This document shows, piece after piece, positions 1-8,029 of a stretch of DNA of 64,000 nt. Numbering within the stretch: the stretch's first letter is position 1; every line of letters starts with the position of its first letter. The DNA lies in the NCBI GenBank assembly GCA_963678255.2, contig CAXXTW010000001.1, positions 1,475,271-1,539,270 on the forward strand, read 5' to 3'. A program made the position numbers and the translations under genes. The notes under the pieces were generated by a model. It was not told where the DNA came from and ran no database searches. It saw only the letters and a program-made list of their open reading frames with translations. This DNA is from G963678255 sp963678255 (lineage in GTDB: Bacteria > Cloacimonadota > Cloacimonadia > Cloacimonadales > WRIO01).

Positions 1-1
1 T

Positions 2-145
2 GGTGCTGGTATCTTATTAGTTGTAATTAGATTGATTGGTGGCTATCCTGAAGGCTGTTCTTATTCTATATTAATTATGAATATCTTCGTGCCTCTGATT
101 GATAGATTTACAATGCCAAAACCTTATGGGGAGGTTAAAGCATGA
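2..145 (+). CDS. rnfD: RnfD, C-terminal end (partial)
   Basis: Reading frame open from the left edge; only the last 47 residues are present. The tail has the RnfD pattern: a last membrane helix, then YPEG, then ILIMNIFVPLIDRFT and a short basic end. RnfD is the membrane subunit that carries covalently bound FMN in the Rnf ferredoxin:NAD oxidoreductase. The stop overlaps the start of rnfG (ATGA), so the two are translationally coupled. The 5' part, including the flavin site, lies outside the window. Confidence 0.9.
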   Translation, partial: GAGILLVVIRLIGGYPEGCSYSILIMNIFVPLIDRFTMPKPYGEVKA

Positions 146-729
146 AAACTTTTATCCATTATGCTATGATACTCTTTTTGTTTACTGGTTTGGCTTGTGG
201 TGTTCTTGCTTGGGTTAATACAAAAACTAAACCTGTCATTGAAGAAAATAAAGCAAAAAGTGAAGATGAAGCGCGTAAAGCTGTCATTAATACAGCTACA
301 GAATTTGAAAAAGTTGAAACTAAAGAAATTACTTACTATTTGGCTAAAGATGCTAATAAACAAATTATTGGATATACCTTTGTCGCTGAAGGTAAAGGCT
401 ATAGCGGTGTTTTAAAAACTATGGTTGGTGTTGATCTTAATCTGGTGATTCAGAATATTCTCGTTATTCAACAAACTGAAACTCCTGGCTTAGGAGCAAA
501 TAGCGTTAAACCTGAATTTCCTGATAAATTTAAAGAATTAAAAAAAGATCAATTAAAAGTAGATAAAGACGGTGGACAAATTAAAAGCTTATCTGGTGCC
601 ACTATTACTACCAGAGCTTTGACTATCTCCATAAAAGCTTATCTGGAATTATTAGAAAATGCTTTGAAAACAGATGTCCCATCTGCTAAATCAGATTCTG
701 TTATCGTTCAGACAGGAGGTAAATCATGA
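142..729 (+). CDS. rnfG: Rnf complex subunit RnfG (covalent FMN carrier)
   Basis: Electron-transfer subunit of the membrane-bound Rnf ferredoxin:NAD+ oxidoreductase. One N-terminal membrane helix (about residues 7-24) anchors an extracytoplasmic FMN-binding domain. The family signature QQTETPGLG is at 110-118, and the flavinylation motif SGATIT is at 151-156, with Thr156 the expected phosphoester-FMN site. At 195 residues it is normal length. It overlaps rnfD upstream and rnfE downstream by four bases each (ATGA), consistent with one coupled operon in the usual order D-G-E-A-B. An ApbE flavin transferase would be needed and is not in the window. Confidence 0.95.
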   Translation: MKTFIHYAMILFLFTGLACGVLAWVNTKTKPVIEENKAKSEDEARKAVINTATEFEKVETKEITYYLAKDANKQIIGYTFVAEGKGYSGVLKTMVGVDLNLVIQNILVIQQTETPGLGANSVKPEFPDKFKELKKDQLKVDKDGGQIKSLSGATITTRALTISIKAYLELLENALKTDVPSAKSDSVIVQTGGKS

Positions 730-1319
730 GAGCTTTACAAGAATTAACCAAAGGTATTATTAAAGAAAATCCTATCTTTGTTATTGTTTTGGGTATGTGT
801 CCCACCCTGGCTGTTACCTCTTCTGTTATTAACGGACTTGGTATGGGCCTTGCTGCTACCTTTGTTTTAATCTGTTCCAATATTCTGATTTCTCTCATTA
901 AAGATATTGTCCCTTCAAAAATCAGGATACCGTGTTATATTATTGTCATAGCTTCCTTTGTAACAATAATTGATATGGTTATGGCTGCTTATGCTGCTGA
1001 ATTACATAAAAGTCTGGGTATTTTCATCCCCTTAATTGTGGTGAATTGTATTATATTAGGTCGAGCTGAAGCCTTTGCCGGTAAAAATAATGTTTTCTAT
1101 TCTATGTTGGATGGTATTGGAATGGGTATTGGGTTCACTCTGGCTTTAGTAATTGTCTCTGGTATTAGAGAAATTCTCGGTGCTGGACAGTTCCTGGGTT
1201 ATAACGTTCTACCTGCTGCCTATATCGCTAACCCAATGCTTGTTGCGATTCTTGCTCCAGGTGCCTTTATTACTCTCGGATTACTCATGGCTGTTAATAG
1301 CATGATGAAAAAGAAATAA
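726..1319 (+). CDS. rnfE: Rnf complex subunit RnfE
   Basis: Polytopic inner-membrane subunit of Rnf, about six hydrophobic helices, 197 residues. The start region LTKGIIKENPIFVIVLGMCP and the middle IPLIVVNCIILGRAEAFA are characteristic of RnfE/NqrD. The conserved Cys in each half (in GMCP and VNCI) belongs to the membrane-embedded iron site shared with RnfA in the Rnf/Nqr family. The start overlaps the rnfG stop (ATGA). Confidence 0.95.
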   Translation: MRALQELTKGIIKENPIFVIVLGMCPTLAVTSSVINGLGMGLAATFVLICSNILISLIKDIVPSKIRIPCYIIVIASFVTIIDMVMAAYAAELHKSLGIFIPLIVVNCIILGRAEAFAGKNNVFYSMLDGIGMGIGFTLALVIVSGIREILGAGQFLGYNVLPAAYIANPMLVAILAPGAFITLGLLMAVNSMMKKK

Positions 1320-1340
1320 TCGGGATATAGGAGTTTAATT

Positions 1341-1931
1341 ATGGAATTTATCAGTAAAATACTCATTATGGCAATCTCTTCTATCTTTATTAATAATATG
1401 ATTTTATCCCGGTTTTTGGGTTTGTGTCCTTTCCTCGGTGTGTCAAAAAAGATAGATTCTGCCTTAGGTATGGGGTTTGCCGTTATCTTCGTGATGACAA
1501 TGGCTTCTCTTTTCACATGGGTGATTCAGGCATTTATCCTTGTACCTTTTAATATCAAATATTTAGGAACCATTGCTTTTATTCTAACAATTGCTTCCTT
1601 GGTTCAATTTGTTGAAATGGTTATTCAAAAAACTGCTCCTGCTCTTTATAAATCGCTTGGTGTTTATTTGCCTTTGATTACTACAAATTGTGCTGTTTTA
1701 GGGGTTGCTGTTATTAATATTAATGAAAATCTGAACTTAATTGAAAGTATCTTAAATGGATTCTTTGGCGGTGTTGGTTTTACCTTTGTTCTTCTTTTGA
1801 TGGCTGGTATTCGTGAGAGACTTGAAAAAGCTGAATTACCTGAAAGTATGAAAGGTTTTCCAATTGCATTAATTTTAGCCGGATGTATGGCTTTAGCTTT
1901 TTTAGGCTTTGCCGGATTGAAGTTAGGATAG
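1341..1931 (+). CDS. rnfA: Rnf complex subunit RnfA
   Basis: Polytopic membrane subunit paired with RnfE; 196 residues, about six helices in inverted topology. It carries the family motifs NNMILSRFLGLCPFLGVS near the N-terminus and LPLITTNCAVLGVA in the middle, each with the conserved Cys. It sits 21 bases after rnfE, with an AGGAG-type ribosome site (tataggag) before ATG. It works with RnfE as the transmembrane electron and ion pathway. Confidence 0.95.
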   Translation: MEFISKILIMAISSIFINNMILSRFLGLCPFLGVSKKIDSALGMGFAVIFVMTMASLFTWVIQAFILVPFNIKYLGTIAFILTIASLVQFVEMVIQKTAPALYKSLGVYLPLITTNCAVLGVAVININENLNLIESILNGFFGGVGFTFVLLLMAGIRERLEKAELPESMKGFPIALILAGCMALAFLGFAGLKLG

Positions 1932-1941
1932 GAGTAAGATT

Positions 1942-2928
1942 ATGATGATTATATTGATTCCTGCGTTATTATTGGGACTTTTAGGGATGGTTTTCGGACT
2001 GGTCTTAGCTTATGCATCAAAAAAGTTCCATGTCGAAATTGATCCTAAAGTTGAAGCTGTCACTGAAGCTTTACCTAGTGCAAATTGCGGTGCTTGCGGA
2101 TTCCCTGGATGTGCTGGTTACGCTGATGCAATCGTACAAAAAGGAATGGATATCTCTCTTTGTGCACCCGGTGGAACTAATTCAGTTAAAAAAATTGCTG
2201 ATATTATGGGACTTACTGCTTCTGAAAAAATTAGAAATATTGCTGTCATTCATTGTCAATCTGGAGGATATAATAATACTTTCTTCCGTTATGAATATAA
2301 AGGGTTAGAAACCTGTAAAGCTGCTGCTTTACTCTCAAATGGACCAAACTTATGCTCTTGGGGTTGTGTTTTTCAATTTGATTGTGTTAAAATCTGTAAA
2401 TTCGATGCACTTCATGTGGATGAAAATGGTATCAGAGTTGTTGATCCTGAAAAATGTACCGGTTGCGGTGCCTGTGTAAAAGTATGTCCAAAAAGCTTAA
2501 TTGATTTAGTGCCTGTTAATAAAGAAGTTCATGTTTTATGTGCTTCCCGAGATAAAGGCGTAGTCGCTAAAAATGCTTGTGGCAATAAGACAGCTTGCAT
2601 TGGATGTGGAATATGTAGTAAAAAATGTCCTGTTCAAGCTATTACGATTACTAATAATTTAGCTATCATTGATTATGAAAAATGTATTAGTTGTGGTTTA
2701 TGTGCAAAAGCTTGCCCAACTAAAGCTATCCTTGATCTAAAAAAAGAAAGAAAAAAGGCTGTGATAGATCCTGATTTATGCATCGGTTGTACGATCTGTG
2801 CTAAAAAATGCCCTGTTCAAGCAATAAAAGGTGAATTAAAATCTCTACATGTTATTGAAAATGAAAAATGTATCGGTTGTGAAATTTGTGTGGATAAATG
2901 CCCTAAAAAAGCAATTCACTTAGTTTAA
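1942..2928 (+). CDS. rnfB: Rnf complex subunit RnfB, long polyferredoxin form
   Basis: Cytoplasmic ferredoxin-interacting subunit of Rnf. An N-terminal membrane anchor (about residues 2-22) is followed by the RnfB Fe-S motif CGACGFPGC plus a later Cys, then a GC-rich-Cys segment (CSWGCVFQFDCVKIC). After that come five CxxCxxCxxxCP ferredoxin motifs (CTGCGACVKVCP, CIGCGICSKKCP, CISCGLCAKACP, CIGCTICAKKCP, CIGCEICVDKCP). At 328 residues it is much longer than the three-cluster enterobacterial form (about 190). It resembles the long RnfB of acetogens such as Acetobacterium. It is the last gene of the operon, followed by a strong terminator. Confidence 0.94.
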   Translation: MMIILIPALLLGLLGMVFGLVLAYASKKFHVEIDPKVEAVTEALPSANCGACGFPGCAGYADAIVQKGMDISLCAPGGTNSVKKIADIMGLTASEKIRNIAVIHCQSGGYNNTFFRYEYKGLETCKAAALLSNGPNLCSWGCVFQFDCVKICKFDALHVDENGIRVVDPEKCTGCGACVKVCPKSLIDLVPVNKEVHVLCASRDKGVVAKNACGNKTACIGCGICSKKCPVQAITITNNLAIIDYEKCISCGLCAKACPTKAILDLKKERKKAVIDPDLCIGCTICAKKCPVQAIKGELKSLHVIENEKCIGCEICVDKCPKKAIHLV

Positions 2929-2962
2929 TAATTAACTCTTTCATTCTTTGATGGAGTTTTAT

Positions 2963-2996
2963 AAAAAAAGAGACAGTTTTTTCTGTCTCTTTTTTC
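2963..2996. terminator. Rho-independent terminator after rnfB, probably bidirectional
   Basis: Stem AAAAGAGACAG / CTGTCTCTTTT with a six-T loop, flanked by A-runs on the left and T-runs on the right. It works on the plus strand for the rnf operon and, read in reverse, for the lipoprotein gene that converges on it. Confidence 0.9.
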
Positions 2997-3016
2997 TTAT
3001 ACTATTTTCTTATTAA

Positions 3017-3838
3017 CTAAAATTCTACGGTTATACTATCTTTATTTTCGATCTTCAAACCTTTAAATTTTAACAATTTATCTTTTGTCTCTCTGTCATG
3101 AGGGTTTATGGTCAATTGGCTTATTAATTTCATATTCTCTTTGCTCATTACTTCATCGAAGTTGATATCATAAATGATTACATGATTTTTATCAAAAAAT
3201 AAGGCGTCTGTTTTTTTTATCTCCGTATTAAAAGTAAAGGTATAGGACATTTTTATGTTCTGGAAAACTGATTTGAAATTTTCATATTCATCTTCTTCTG
3301 GATATTGAGGTATATTATTATCTTCTTCACTTAAAACAACCTCTTCTTCTTGTGTAGTAGATTCTTCAGTATTTTTGGGAAAAACTATACTGAGTTTGCT
3401 GGTTTTACCCTTGTCAAGCTTAAATTCAAAATAAGAATTATTATTGTGATTATCGGGAACTGAATGATTTTGATCTGCATTTTGACTGAATATCGATTGG
3501 TCTGAAATTCTGAGAGTCTCAATGTTCTTAAATGAATACTTAACTCTAAAACCTTTTGAATCGTTAATGTTTAGATCTTCAACCTCTACAAATCTCACAT
3601 CTTTCCCTAAATCTTTAGAATAAGTCTTAAGATCATTTTCATTATATAGTTTCTTATTATTCTTGTCTGATCTGAAATTTTGATTAAAAAAATCATAATA
3701 AGTGTTATTGATTAATACTGTTTCTTCAAGATAACCACTCCCATCTTTGTTTATCATCACATTTGTTTTTACTTCTATACAAGCTGTTAAAAGAAATAAA
3801 CTTAATATTGCCAATATAAGGTATTTAATCCTCTTCAT
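3017..3838 (-). CDS. Lipoprotein of unknown function
   Basis: 273-residue predicted lipoprotein. It has a basic N-terminus, a hydrophobic segment and a lipobox ending LLTAC with Cys19 as the lipidation site. The next stretch, VKTNVMINKDGSGYLEETVLI, looks like a beta-rich domain start seen in lipoproteins that begin with an EVKTxxxINKDGSG pattern. An acidic Glu/Ser-rich linker lies around residues 160-195. I do not recognise a catalytic motif. It is a single gene between two terminators, convergent with rnfB; the start is supported by GAGAGG seven bases upstream. Confidence 0.75.
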   Translation of the reverse strand: MKRIKYLILAILSLFLLTACIEVKTNVMINKDGSGYLEETVLINNTYYDFFNQNFRSDKNNKKLYNENDLKTYSKDLGKDVRFVEVEDLNINDSKGFRVKYSFKNIETLRISDQSIFSQNADQNHSVPDNHNNNSYFEFKLDKGKTSKLSIVFPKNTEESTTQEEEVVLSEEDNNIPQYPEEDEYENFKSVFQNIKMSYTFTFNTEIKKTDALFFDKNHVIIYDINFDEVMSKENMKLISQLTINPHDRETKDKLLKFKGLKIENKDSITVEF

Positions 3839-3860
3839 AATTCTAACCTCTCTTTAAAAA

Positions 3861-3907
3861 AAAGATCTTAGAAATCAGACGAATTTGTCAAATATTCTAA
3901 GATCTTT
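3861..3907 (-). terminator. Terminator of the adk...CoA-transferase operon
   Basis: A perfect 13-bp stem (AAAGATCTTAGAA / TTCTAAGATCTTT) with a 21-base loop lies just after the last operon gene. Read on the minus strand, the stem is followed by a run of T. It separates the operon from the lipoprotein gene downstream. Confidence 0.8.
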
Positions 3908-3922
3908 ATAAGGTGATTTTCT

Positions 3923-4597
3923 TTATTCAATACCAAAATAAATAACTTCATTTGGGATCACTAATTCTGCTTCAGTTGCTTTGATTACTTCTTCAACTGT
4001 AAATCCTTCTGCAATCTCAATTAAATACATTTGACCATTTTTTATCTCTATAACAGCCATATCAGTAACGACTAGATTTACTTTTCCTTTACCTGTTAAA
4101 GGTAAATTACAATTTTGTAATAGCTTTGATTTTCCGCTTTTATCACAATGTTCCATCGCAACTACGACTTTTTTAGACCCAGTTACCAAATCCATTGCTC
4201 CACCCATTCCAGGAACCATCTTTCCTGGAATCCACCAATTTGCCAGATTACCTTCTTGATCAACCTGCAATCCACCTAAAACAGTCATGTCAAGATGACC
4301 ACCTCGTATGATTGCAAAACTAAAACAAGAATCAAAATAACTAGCTCCATAAATCTCAGTGATTAACCCGCCACCTGCATTAATAAGGTTTTTATTCTCT
4401 TCTCCTGCTTTTGGAGCAGGGCCTACACCCATCATCCCATTTTCAGATTGAAAAAATACATTCATTCCAGATGGAATATGATTAGCAACTTCTGTGGGAA
4501 GACCTATCCCTAAATTTACATAATCTCCATCTTTTAACTCTTTAGCTATACGCTTTCCTATTAAGATTCTTTTATAATTTTTATCATTTCTATCCAT
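3923..4597 (-). CDS. 3-oxoacid/butyrate-type CoA-transferase subunit B
   Basis: Catalytic beta subunit of a class I CoA-transferase. It moves CoA between an acyl-CoA and a free acid (acetoacetate, butyrate, acetate or propionate cannot be told apart here). The key motif is QSENGMMG, with Glu52 the expected thioester-forming residue, preceded by NLGIGLPTEVANHIP. At 224 residues it is normal for AtoA/ScoB. It starts three bases after the stop of subunit A. It is the last gene of a long minus-strand operon. Confidence 0.93.
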   Translation of the reverse strand: MDRNDKNYKRILIGKRIAKELKDGDYVNLGIGLPTEVANHIPSGMNVFFQSENGMMGVGPAPKAGEENKNLINAGGGLITEIYGASYFDSCFSFAIIRGGHLDMTVLGGLQVDQEGNLANWWIPGKMVPGMGGAMDLVTGSKKVVVAMEHCDKSGKSKLLQNCNLPLTGKGKVNLVVTDMAVIEIKNGQMYLIEIAEGFTVEEVIKATEAELVIPNEVIYFGIE

Positions 4598-4600
4598 GGT

Positions 4601-5254
4601 TTACTCCTTATGAAGAACAATATAATCAACTAAAACACTCGGGGTAGCTATTGACTCAGGATCTAAATCTCCCGTCTCAACAATCTCATCTACTTCGACT
4701 ATAACCGTATCCCCGGCTAAAGCCATAATGGGATTACTGTTTCTGGCTGTTTTATAATATTCCAGATTACCCATTTTGTCTGCCCGATAGGCTCGAATTA
4801 CTGCAAAATCAGCCTGAATGGGTTTTTCCAAAATATAGGGAGTGTCATCCACTTCAATAATTGTTTTACCTTCTTCTACAATGGTTCCTAAACCTGTTGG
4901 TGTTAGAATCCCACCAAGCCCTGCACCCTTTGCTCTGATCCTCTCCATAAGCGTTCCCTGAGGTATCATTTCTACATTAATAAGTCCTTGGTTTAACTGA
5001 TCCTGAATGGCTTTATTTGTCCCTAAATGAGAGACTTGAGCTGATTTAATTAATTTGTTGACTACTAGTTTCCCAACACCACGATCTTCATAATCTGATG
5101 CGATACAAATCATGTGAAGTTGATCTGTTTTTTCTTCAATAATTGCATCAATTATGTTATCTGCACAACCAACAGCTAAAAAACTACCAAACATAATTCT
5201 GCTTTGGGGTTTGATTAATTTAACTGCTTCTTGAGCTGTTATAAACTTTGCCAT
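4601..5254 (-). CDS. 3-oxoacid/butyrate-type CoA-transferase subunit A
   Basis: Alpha subunit paired with the catalytic subunit just downstream. At 217 residues it has the AtoD/ScoA fold signature, including the Gly-rich GAGLGGILTPTGLGT loop (about 110-124) and ADFAVIRAYRADKMGNL. Together the pair makes the usual A-B heterodimer. In an anaerobe with Rnf this suggests energy-conserving reuse of CoA during acid fermentation; the substrate is not shown by the sequence. Confidence 0.93.
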   Translation of the reverse strand: MAKFITAQEAVKLIKPQSRIMFGSFLAVGCADNIIDAIIEEKTDQLHMICIASDYEDRGVGKLVVNKLIKSAQVSHLGTNKAIQDQLNQGLINVEMIPQGTLMERIRAKGAGLGGILTPTGLGTIVEEGKTIIEVDDTPYILEKPIQADFAVIRAYRADKMGNLEYYKTARNSNPIMALAGDTVIVEVDEIVETGDLDPESIATPSVLVDYIVLHKE

Positions 5255-5278
5255 AATTGCTCCTTTTCTATCTTTATT

Positions 5279-5875
5279 TTAAAATAAACTTACCAATAAA
5301 AAAATTATTATATTTAAAAGACCTGTTAATCCATAGAAAGCTATCGTAAAATATAGAATATATTTAAATACATATTCGTTAAAATATCGCTCAATCATAA
5401 AAATATCAAGCTTTTCATTTAATAGTTCAATTTTACCTTTAATATCAGCTTGATTTATAACCCAAGGTACAAAACTACGTAATAATTTCTTAATTAGCAT
5501 CTTCCCAAAAGATTGAATCCATTTTTCAAATTTAGCTTTTATAAAATGGGGAAGAGGGGTGTTTAATAAAAATGGGGAAGTAAACTCTTGATATTGATTG
5601 TTTAAATTATCTTCTAACCTTGCTAAATAATTATGACGATTAGCTTCATCCATTGCATATTGTAAATAATCTTTTATTATTTGAAATAACTTATTTATTA
5701 ACCACTTTTTTTTCCTGTGAAGAAGACCAGGTGTAAAGGGTATGTGTTTACCAAAAAGATATAAAGGTTTGGATAAAAAGAAAAACCATTTAAACAGATA
5801 ACAAAATGATAGACCAACTCCAATATTAATCGCTAAAAACAATAAACACTTTATTAATCCAATAATGAAAAACAC
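5279..5875 (-). CDS. Membrane protein, DUF445-like
   Basis: 198 residues with N-terminal helices (about 4-34) and a C-terminal hairpin helix (about 170-197). The segment FGKHIPFTPGLLHRKKKWLINK resembles the start of DUF445/YheB membrane proteins (FGxxIPFTPGLIPK); that is an impression from the motif. The protein is shorter than the usual 370-plus residues. It begins with GTG, with GGAGG five bases ahead. It sits 12 bases after the TPM-domain gene and 24 bases before the CoA-transferase genes, in the same operon. Function unknown. Confidence 0.7.
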   Translation of the reverse strand: MFFIIGLIKCLLFLAINIGVGLSFCYLFKWFFFLSKPLYLFGKHIPFTPGLLHRKKKWLINKLFQIIKDYLQYAMDEANRHNYLARLEDNLNNQYQEFTSPFLLNTPLPHFIKAKFEKWIQSFGKMLIKKLLRSFVPWVINQADIKGKIELLNEKLDIFMIERYFNEYVFKYILYFTIAFYGLTGLLNIIIFLLVSLF

Positions 5876-5887
5876 TCTAACCTCCTT

Positions 5888-6631
5888 CTAAAATCCTCTA
5901 CCTGCTCCACCACCGCCTGAGCCTCCACCACCAAAACCACCAAATCCTCCGAAACCACCTGAGCCTCCACCACCAAAACCACCGGAGCCTCCTCTACCAC
6001 TACCTCCAAAAGAATTGAGTATTAATAACCACCATAGTATTTTCCCACGTGTTATGATTACAAGAAATATAAATATGGCTAATAAAACCAAATTACCCTT
6101 ATTGGATACTCTTCTATTTCTGGTTGATTTTGGTAATCCTGTCAGTTCAACACCTTTATCCTGCGCTATAACTGAAGCATAAGCATAAACAGCTTGTTTT
6201 ATGCCTAAATCAAAATTATTCTCCTTAAGTAGGGGAACTACATATTGATCCAATATTCTGCCAACTTTACCATCGGGGAGTATCCCTTCCAATCCATATC
6301 CAGTCTCTACTTTGATTTTACGGTCTTCTACTGATACTAATATCAATAAGCCTTCATCATTTTTTGAGCCAATACCCCATTTTTTAAATAACTCATTGGC
6401 ATAAGTATCTTTGTCGATACCTTCCAGGTTTTTTACTATGGCTACTGCAACTTCAACATCAGTCTTTTGTTTGAGTTCTGTAATCAGGTTTTCTAACTCA
6501 ATGGTTGTCTCTCTTGATAAAACACCACTATAGTCATTAACCCAGCTTTTTGCTTCTGGATAGGTAACTCCCCATAACATACTGAGTATAAAAATTAAAG
6601 TAAGGATCAGTAGAATTCTTTTAAACTTCAT
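5888..6631 (-). CDS. TPM-domain (YgcG-type) membrane/secreted protein
   Basis: 247 residues: signal peptide (about 1-22), then a TPM domain (about 27-150) with the hallmarks TDVEVAVAIV, DEGLLILVSVEDRKIKVETG and YGLEGILPDGKVGRI. A transmembrane helix follows (about 178-200), then a C-terminal tail made almost only of Gly with Ser and Phe. TPM proteins are linked to photosystem repair in plants and to envelope roles in bacteria; the role here is unknown. The start overlaps the end of ribBA by 11 bases. Confidence 0.88.
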   Translation of the reverse strand: MKFKRILLILTLIFILSMLWGVTYPEAKSWVNDYSGVLSRETTIELENLITELKQKTDVEVAVAIVKNLEGIDKDTYANELFKKWGIGSKNDEGLLILVSVEDRKIKVETGYGLEGILPDGKVGRILDQYVVPLLKENNFDLGIKQAVYAYASVIAQDKGVELTGLPKSTRNRRVSNKGNLVLLAIFIFLVIITRGKILWWLLILNSFGGSGRGGSGGFGGGGSGGFGGFGGFGGGGSGGGGAGRGF

Positions 6632-7832
6632 TTAATAAATGTCCCATCTTCTTTTTTTTGGTTTTTAAATATTGCTCATTTTGCTTTACAGGCATTATTT
6701 CTATTGGTACTCTCTCAATAATTGATAAACCATACCCCTCTAATCCAATAAGTTTTTTGGGATTGTTAGTCAATAATCGGATCGAAGAAAGTCCAATAGC
6801 TTTTAAAATTTGTGCACCAATTCCATAATCTCTCATATCTGCCTTAAAACCAAGCTCTAAATTGGCTTGAACTGTATCTCTTCCCTGATCTTGCAAATTA
6901 TAAGCTTTAATTTTATTAACTAATCCGATTCCTCGGCCTTCCTGCTTCATATACAGTATGACCCCACTACCTTCCTGACTGATCTTTTTCATTGCAAAAT
7001 CAAGCTGTTTCCCGCAGTCACAACGAAGAGAATGAAGAGCATCACCTGTTAAGCATTCTGAATGAACTCGGACTAACACATTTTCTTTATCTTTAACTTC
7101 ACCAAGTATCAAAGCAACATGATATTCATTAGTAATTTTACTTTGATATGCTCTTAAAACAAAATCACCATAATCTGTTGGAAGTTTAGCTTCTGTTAAC
7201 ATTTCTACCAATTGATCGTTCAAAAAACGATAAGCAATAAGATCTTTTATAGTAATTAGTTTTAATTGATGTTGTTTAGAAAACTCAATTAAATCGGGTA
7301 ATCTTGCCATTGAACCATCTTCTTTGATTATTTCACATATTGCTGCAATGGGCTTTAATCCTGCTAATATGGCTAGATCAACTGATGCTTCTGTATGACC
7401 GGCTCTTTTTAAAACACCTCCAGCTTCTGCCATTAATGGAAATATATGACCAGGTCGAATAAAATCTTCACTCCTCGAGTGATCATCAGACAATCTCTGA
7501 ATTGTTAATGCTCTTTCATGAGCAGATATTCCTGTTGATGTCCCTTTTGCTGCATCTACGGATATTGTGAATTTTGTGCCATGTCTATCTGAATTGATAT
7601 CGGTCATTAATCCAATATTCAGTTGATCTAGTTTTTCTTTTGACATCGGTACACAAAGTAATCCTTTTGCTTTGGTTATCATGAAATTAACTTTTTCTGC
7701 AGTCATTAACTCCCCTGCTCCAACCAAATCTCCTTCATTCTCACGATTCTCATCATCTACTACTATGATTAGTTTTCCATTTTTTATATCTTCAATTGCC
7801 TCTTCGATAGGTGAAAAATTTTTATTTGTCAT
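6621..7832 (-). CDS. ribBA: Bifunctional riboflavin synthesis enzyme RibBA
   Basis: Makes both riboflavin precursors. The N-terminal half (about 1-200) is 3,4-dihydroxy-2-butanone 4-phosphate synthase, with the acidic DDENRENEGDLV substrate loop. The C-terminal half (about 205-395) is GTP cyclohydrolase II, with the zinc motif C-x10-C-x-C in SECLTGDALHSLRCDCG and the catalytic MKQEGRGIGL loop. At 403 residues it is full length. No other rib genes are nearby; the product feeds the flavins needed by Rnf and the flavoproteins of this cell. Confidence 0.95.
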   Translation of the reverse strand: MTNKNFSPIEEAIEDIKNGKLIIVVDDENRENEGDLVGAGELMTAEKVNFMITKAKGLLCVPMSKEKLDQLNIGLMTDINSDRHGTKFTISVDAAKGTSTGISAHERALTIQRLSDDHSRSEDFIRPGHIFPLMAEAGGVLKRAGHTEASVDLAILAGLKPIAAICEIIKEDGSMARLPDLIEFSKQHQLKLITIKDLIAYRFLNDQLVEMLTEAKLPTDYGDFVLRAYQSKITNEYHVALILGEVKDKENVLVRVHSECLTGDALHSLRCDCGKQLDFAMKKISQEGSGVILYMKQEGRGIGLVNKIKAYNLQDQGRDTVQANLELGFKADMRDYGIGAQILKAIGLSSIRLLTNNPKKLIGLEGYGLSIIERVPIEIMPVKQNEQYLKTKKKKMGHLLNEV

Positions 7833-7834
7833 CT

Positions 7835-8029
7835 TTAAAGTTTTCCTTCATTTAATAGTTGAATATAATATGATATTGATCGATTATATGTTTTTTCTGC
7901 TTCTGTAGGGAAATAACATGCTGGTAGTTGTTTGCTCTTTCTATGATAAGCGATACACTCACAACATTTTCCATGATTCTCACAAGAATATGTGCAAGTG
8001 CATTTAATTGAATTGGTGCAATTACTCAT
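7835..8029 (-). CDS. Small Cys-rich protein, DUF6485-like
   Basis: 64 residues with six Cys in the first 30, arranged KCTCTYSCENHGKCCECIAYHR, and a later PACYFP. The pattern matches small cytosolic proteins annotated DUF6485 and is probably metal-binding. The start overlaps the end of the response-regulator gene by 8 bases, and ribBA begins 2 bases after its stop, so it is clearly cotranscribed. Function unknown. Confidence 0.75.
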   Translation of the reverse strand: MSNCTNSIKCTCTYSCENHGKCCECIAYHRKSKQLPACYFPTEAEKTYNRSISYYIQLLNEGKL

